From NCBI GenBank assembly GCA_021272315.1, contig JAJSLI010000115.1, positions 1 to 63,509 of the forward strand: 63,509 nt of DNA, written 5' to 3'. A program made the translations under genes and the position numbers. The notes beneath the pieces were generated by a model. The model saw only the letters and a program-made list of their open reading frames with translations. It was not told the origin of the DNA and searched no databases. This DNA comes from Methylacidiphilales bacterium (GTDB lineage Bacteria > Verrucomicrobiota > Verrucomicrobiia > Methylacidiphilales > UBA1321). Positions within the stretch are counted from its first letter, which is position 1; each line of letters begins with the position of its first letter. Below are positions 61,639-63,509 of this stretch, one piece after another.

Positions 61639-62169
61639 ATGGACCTGCCACCCTCAATGATTCTACTCCTTGAATTAGGAGCCATCCTCATTGCCGTTTT
61701 GGGCGCGCTGTGGCTCTTCCGTTGGCTGCTCGAGTCACGGTTTAAGCCCTCCTCAAAAGGGATAAAGTACACGCTTAAATCCAGCCTTGTTACGGACGCG
61801 GAAAGGTCGTTCCTTGGCTGCCTGGATTCGGTGCTTCCACCGGAGATCAGAGTCTTTGCCAAAGTCCGCCTGGCCGACCTGTTTTCAGTCGAGAGAAGCA
61901 GCAATCGCACGGGCTGGCGCGCGGCCTTCAATCGGATCCAAAGCAAACACGTCGATTTTTTATTGTGCAAATCAGATGACCTCTCTCCTTTGGTCGCCAT
62001 CGAGTTGGACGACAAAACACACGCCGCGAATGACCGGCAGGAGCGTGATAGATTTTTGAATGACCTTTTTGCCAACTCAAGGATCAAGCTGTTAAGAATC
62101 CCTGCCCAAAAGAGCTACGATCCAGGCGAACTCGCCCAAAGACTCAACGAAGCGTTCCAGGCTGAGTGA
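61639..62169 (+). CDS. DUF2726 nuclease-fold membrane-anchored protein
   Basis: 176-residue protein with one N-terminal membrane segment (about residues 7-29) and a DUF2726 domain: SLVTDAERSFLGCLDSVLPP, VFAKVRLADLFSVERS, then SKHVDFLLCKSDDLSPLVAI and the ELDDKTHAANDRQERDRFLN block. The VDFLL...ELDDKTH arrangement is the restriction-endonuclease-like core (Asp, then Glu-x-Asp). Activity is uncharacterised. Its stop overlaps a possible small CTG-start ORF by eight bases. Confidence 0.85.
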   Translation: MDLPPSMILLLELGAILIAVLGALWLFRWLLESRFKPSSKGIKYTLKSSLVTDAERSFLGCLDSVLPPEIRVFAKVRLADLFSVERSSNRTGWRAAFNRIQSKHVDFLLCKSDDLSPLVAIELDDKTHAANDRQERDRFLNDLFANSRIKLLRIPAQKSYDPGELAQRLNEAFQAE

Positions 62170-62287
62170 AAACGAGAACAAGCCCCGTTTCCTCGTCGAT
62201 TACAATGGCACACTGACTCTCTTCAACAGAGGTGGAATCTGGCAAAAGGTAATTCGTGCCGTCATCGCTTTATTAAAAGGACAGTGA
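62162..62287 (+). CDS. Possible small ORF, 41 codons, CTG start
   Basis: In-frame from CTG at 62162: LSENENKPRFLVDYNGTLTL, then FNRGGIWQKVIRAVIALLKG Q. The C-terminal half looks amphipathic. It overlaps the end of the DUF2726 gene by eight bases, the same kind of overlap used elsewhere in the window, but the non-standard start makes it uncertain. Confidence 0.35.
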   Translation: MSENENKPRFLVDYNGTLTLFNRGGIWQKVIRAVIALLKGQ

Positions 62288-62584
62288 ACAATAAACACGC
62301 TTGATCTTTCAAGATAATCTGCATACTGGTTAATATCGCAATGAACCTTGCCAATAGATTCAAAGAGTTGATTTCGCGCGGCAGCGTTGGCGTGAGTCTC
62401 GGCGGCGCGATTGGACAAAAACACGATCTACCGGCAAAACGGAAGGGGGCGGGAGGTGATCCGGCGCCTGCTTCCCCGACAGACGACGCGCTGCTCGCGC
62501 TTTATCGACGGAGAACTCAACACCAAGCCGCAGCAGTTTGGACCCAAACTTGCTTGTGGGTCTGTGAAAGCGACGCGCACTCAA
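62288..62584 (+). other. Short gap with an uncertain ORF
   Basis: An ORF at 62341-62592 (from MNLANRFKELISRGSVGVSL) ends within the first codons of the PATAN gene (ATGCTTAA overlap), and a second frame from 62411 is continuous with that gene. Which, if either, is translated is unclear; the PATAN domain itself needs only the ATG at 62585. Confidence 0.35.
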
Positions 62585-63328
62585 ATGCTTAATGGCGATC
62601 TCAAGGATTTTCCCGTTCCGGAGGTTTTGCTCTTCCTCGGCAAGCGCATAGGCCGGTTGCGACTCTATGACTTGCCAAATTCCGCCGATATGGAGATGGA
62701 TCTTGCCGACGGTCACGCTCACGCGCTTCACCTTGCCGGCAGTGTTCTGACCGACCCCAGTGAGATAATCACCGTCCTTAGTGTCATTGTGGAGACGGGG
62801 GAAGGTAGGTTTGAATTCAACGATCGGCCAATCCAGAAGAGGCCCGATGATCAGCCTTTCGAAATCAATCACCTCGTCATGTCTCTGGTTGTACAGGTCG
62901 ACGTCAAGCTCGCCGCAAAACGCGCGGAATTTTCACCCGATGACGTCTACGCCCTTGTCACTCCCCCTCCCGATATCACCATTGATCGTGGTTTGAGATT
63001 TTTTTACGACCAGAGCCGCAGATTGCTCGAGGATGGGGTGCAATCCGGCCAACTGGCTGAAGAACTGGGTCTCGATCTCGAATTGGTCATCCTCCATCTG
63101 AGCTACTTGCGCCAGTTGGGTTTTGTTAAAATACTTGGCCTCGAGGATACCAAGAATCTCCCCACCGTCGGCATCAACAATGTTCTTATCCGGAAAAGCA
63201 GCGGGTACGAGCTTGCCGCCGAAGCTTCTGAGTTGATCGTGCGCACGGGCAAATTGATCATGAAATCCGGAAAGTTGTGGAAAGTGCCTCCTCTCGCCAC
63301 CGCAACAAATCAGCCTGTTGAAGATTAA
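62585..63328 (+). CDS. DUF4388 (PATAN) domain protein
   Basis: 247-residue protein from the ATG at 62585: MLNGDLKDFPVPEVLLFLGK, then RIGRLRLYDLPNSADMEMDL, the N-terminal PATAN/DUF4388 motif (DFSLPDLLQLL...GxLxL). A central part (TGEGRFEFNDRPIQKRPDD, FEINHLVMSL) and a C-terminal winged-helix-like segment (LLEDGVQSGQLAEELGLDLELVI, LSYLRQLGFVKI) follow. PATAN proteins often act in two-component-linked or motility regulation; no such genes are nearby. In-frame sequence continues upstream to 62411 and could be an extension. Confidence 0.75.
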   Translation: MLNGDLKDFPVPEVLLFLGKRIGRLRLYDLPNSADMEMDLADGHAHALHLAGSVLTDPSEIITVLSVIVETGEGRFEFNDRPIQKRPDDQPFEINHLVMSLVVQVDVKLAAKRAEFSPDDVYALVTPPPDITIDRGLRFFYDQSRRLLEDGVQSGQLAEELGLDLELVILHLSYLRQLGFVKILGLEDTKNLPTVGINNVLIRKSSGYELAAEASELIVRTGKLIMKSGKLWKVPPLATATNQPVED

Positions 63329-63343
63329 ATGTGAGAAGTCCGG

Positions 63344-63509
63344 GTGAAAGCCTACCCGATCCTTGAACAAGGCATTACCCCCCTAAAAAGACAAGGCAAG
63401 ACCGCCGTGGCCGAAATTCAACCAGAAGGGACATCCCCCACCGGAGCCATCTCGCTGCTTCAGCAGCAGCCGATGGAACCGATGCTTTGGGAAAGACTGG
63501 CCCATGCCC
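63344..63509 (+). CDS. 5' end of an unrecognised gene (cut by window edge)
   Basis: GTG-start ORF open to the end of the window: VKAYPILEQGITPLKRQGKT, then AVAEIQPEGTSPTGAISLLQ and following. 55 codons visible. It follows the PATAN gene by 15 bases on the same strand, so it may share its transcript. No domain can be named from the fragment. Confidence 0.45.
   Translation, partial: MKAYPILEQGITPLKRQGKTAVAEIQPEGTSPTGAISLLQQQPMEPMLWERLAHA

Overview
The window is a stretch of bacterial chromosome with high GC and dense coding. It probably comes from a Gram-negative member of the PVC group, most likely Verrucomicrobiota. This is inferred from the mix of genes rather than from a marker gene: PEP-CTERM secreted proteins, TMTC-like O-mannosyltransferase/TPR proteins, GYF_2-domain proteins, a DUF4388 (PATAN) protein, O-antigen and LPS-type genes, a bacterial GltBD glutamate synthase and the MEP isoprenoid enzyme IspE. 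No rRNA, CRISPR array, complete insertion sequence or prophage is visible.

Layout. 1-4 kb: 5' end of leuS, rdgB, a probable rbfA-rph-hypothetical operon and a HEAT-repeat lipoprotein. 4.1-7.6 kb: a gene-poor 800-bp spacer, then three tandem genes for secreted six-bladed propeller-like PEP-CTERM proteins that overlap one another by 8 bp. 7.6-15.3 kb: a TMTC/TPR membrane protein, a GPH-family sugar symporter beside a 3' remnant of a glucosidase gene, envelope lipoprotein/DUF3300 genes and an MFS permease. 15.3-19.5 kb: a HigBA-type toxin-antitoxin pair with a palindromic operator, a peroxiredoxin, a Rieske protein followed by two small overlapping genes, NagZ, and dispersed repeats. 19.6-25 kb: a polysaccharide cluster with an ABC-2 permease, two glycosyltransferases and a 781-residue protein made of two fused copies of one glycosyltransferase. 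26-33 kb: infB, nusA, a HAD phosphatase, folC and a GT39-type transferase. 33.4-36.6 kb: a TetR-EmrB-EmrA efflux operon whose regulator start codon lies at the edge of a perfect 20-bp palindrome. 36.6-44 kb: acyltransferase, beta-CASP nuclease, two small overlapping genes, tRNA-Tyr, ispE, pyrF, and an O-antigen-ligase-like membrane protein. 44-57 kb: a GH63-like glucosidase, a CAP protein, a large TPR protein, a CAU tRNA, gltD, gltB and a phosphoribosyltransferase. 57.4-63.5 kb: an accessory zone of small secreted, cysteine-rich, GYF_2, nuclease-like and PATAN proteins.

Links between genes. Core translation functions (leuS, rbfA, nusA, infB, two tRNAs) are scattered among envelope genes. rbfA is not in its usual place after infB. 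The envelope theme recurs: glycosyltransferases, NagZ recycling, O-antigen ligase-like and acyltransferase genes, and secreted propellers that would need an exosortase not present here.

The observations I rate highest are: a stop-loss (TGA to CGA) that fused a tandemly duplicated glycosyltransferase; a three-gene operon at 57975-58952 carrying a paralogous cysteine motif domain, next to a second GYF_2 gene and two tiny ORFs; the overlapping PEP-CTERM propeller array; the glucosidase 3' remnant beside the sugar symporter; and palindromic operators at the toxin-antitoxin and TetR loci. All database-dependent statements are from memory of the families; no search was run.
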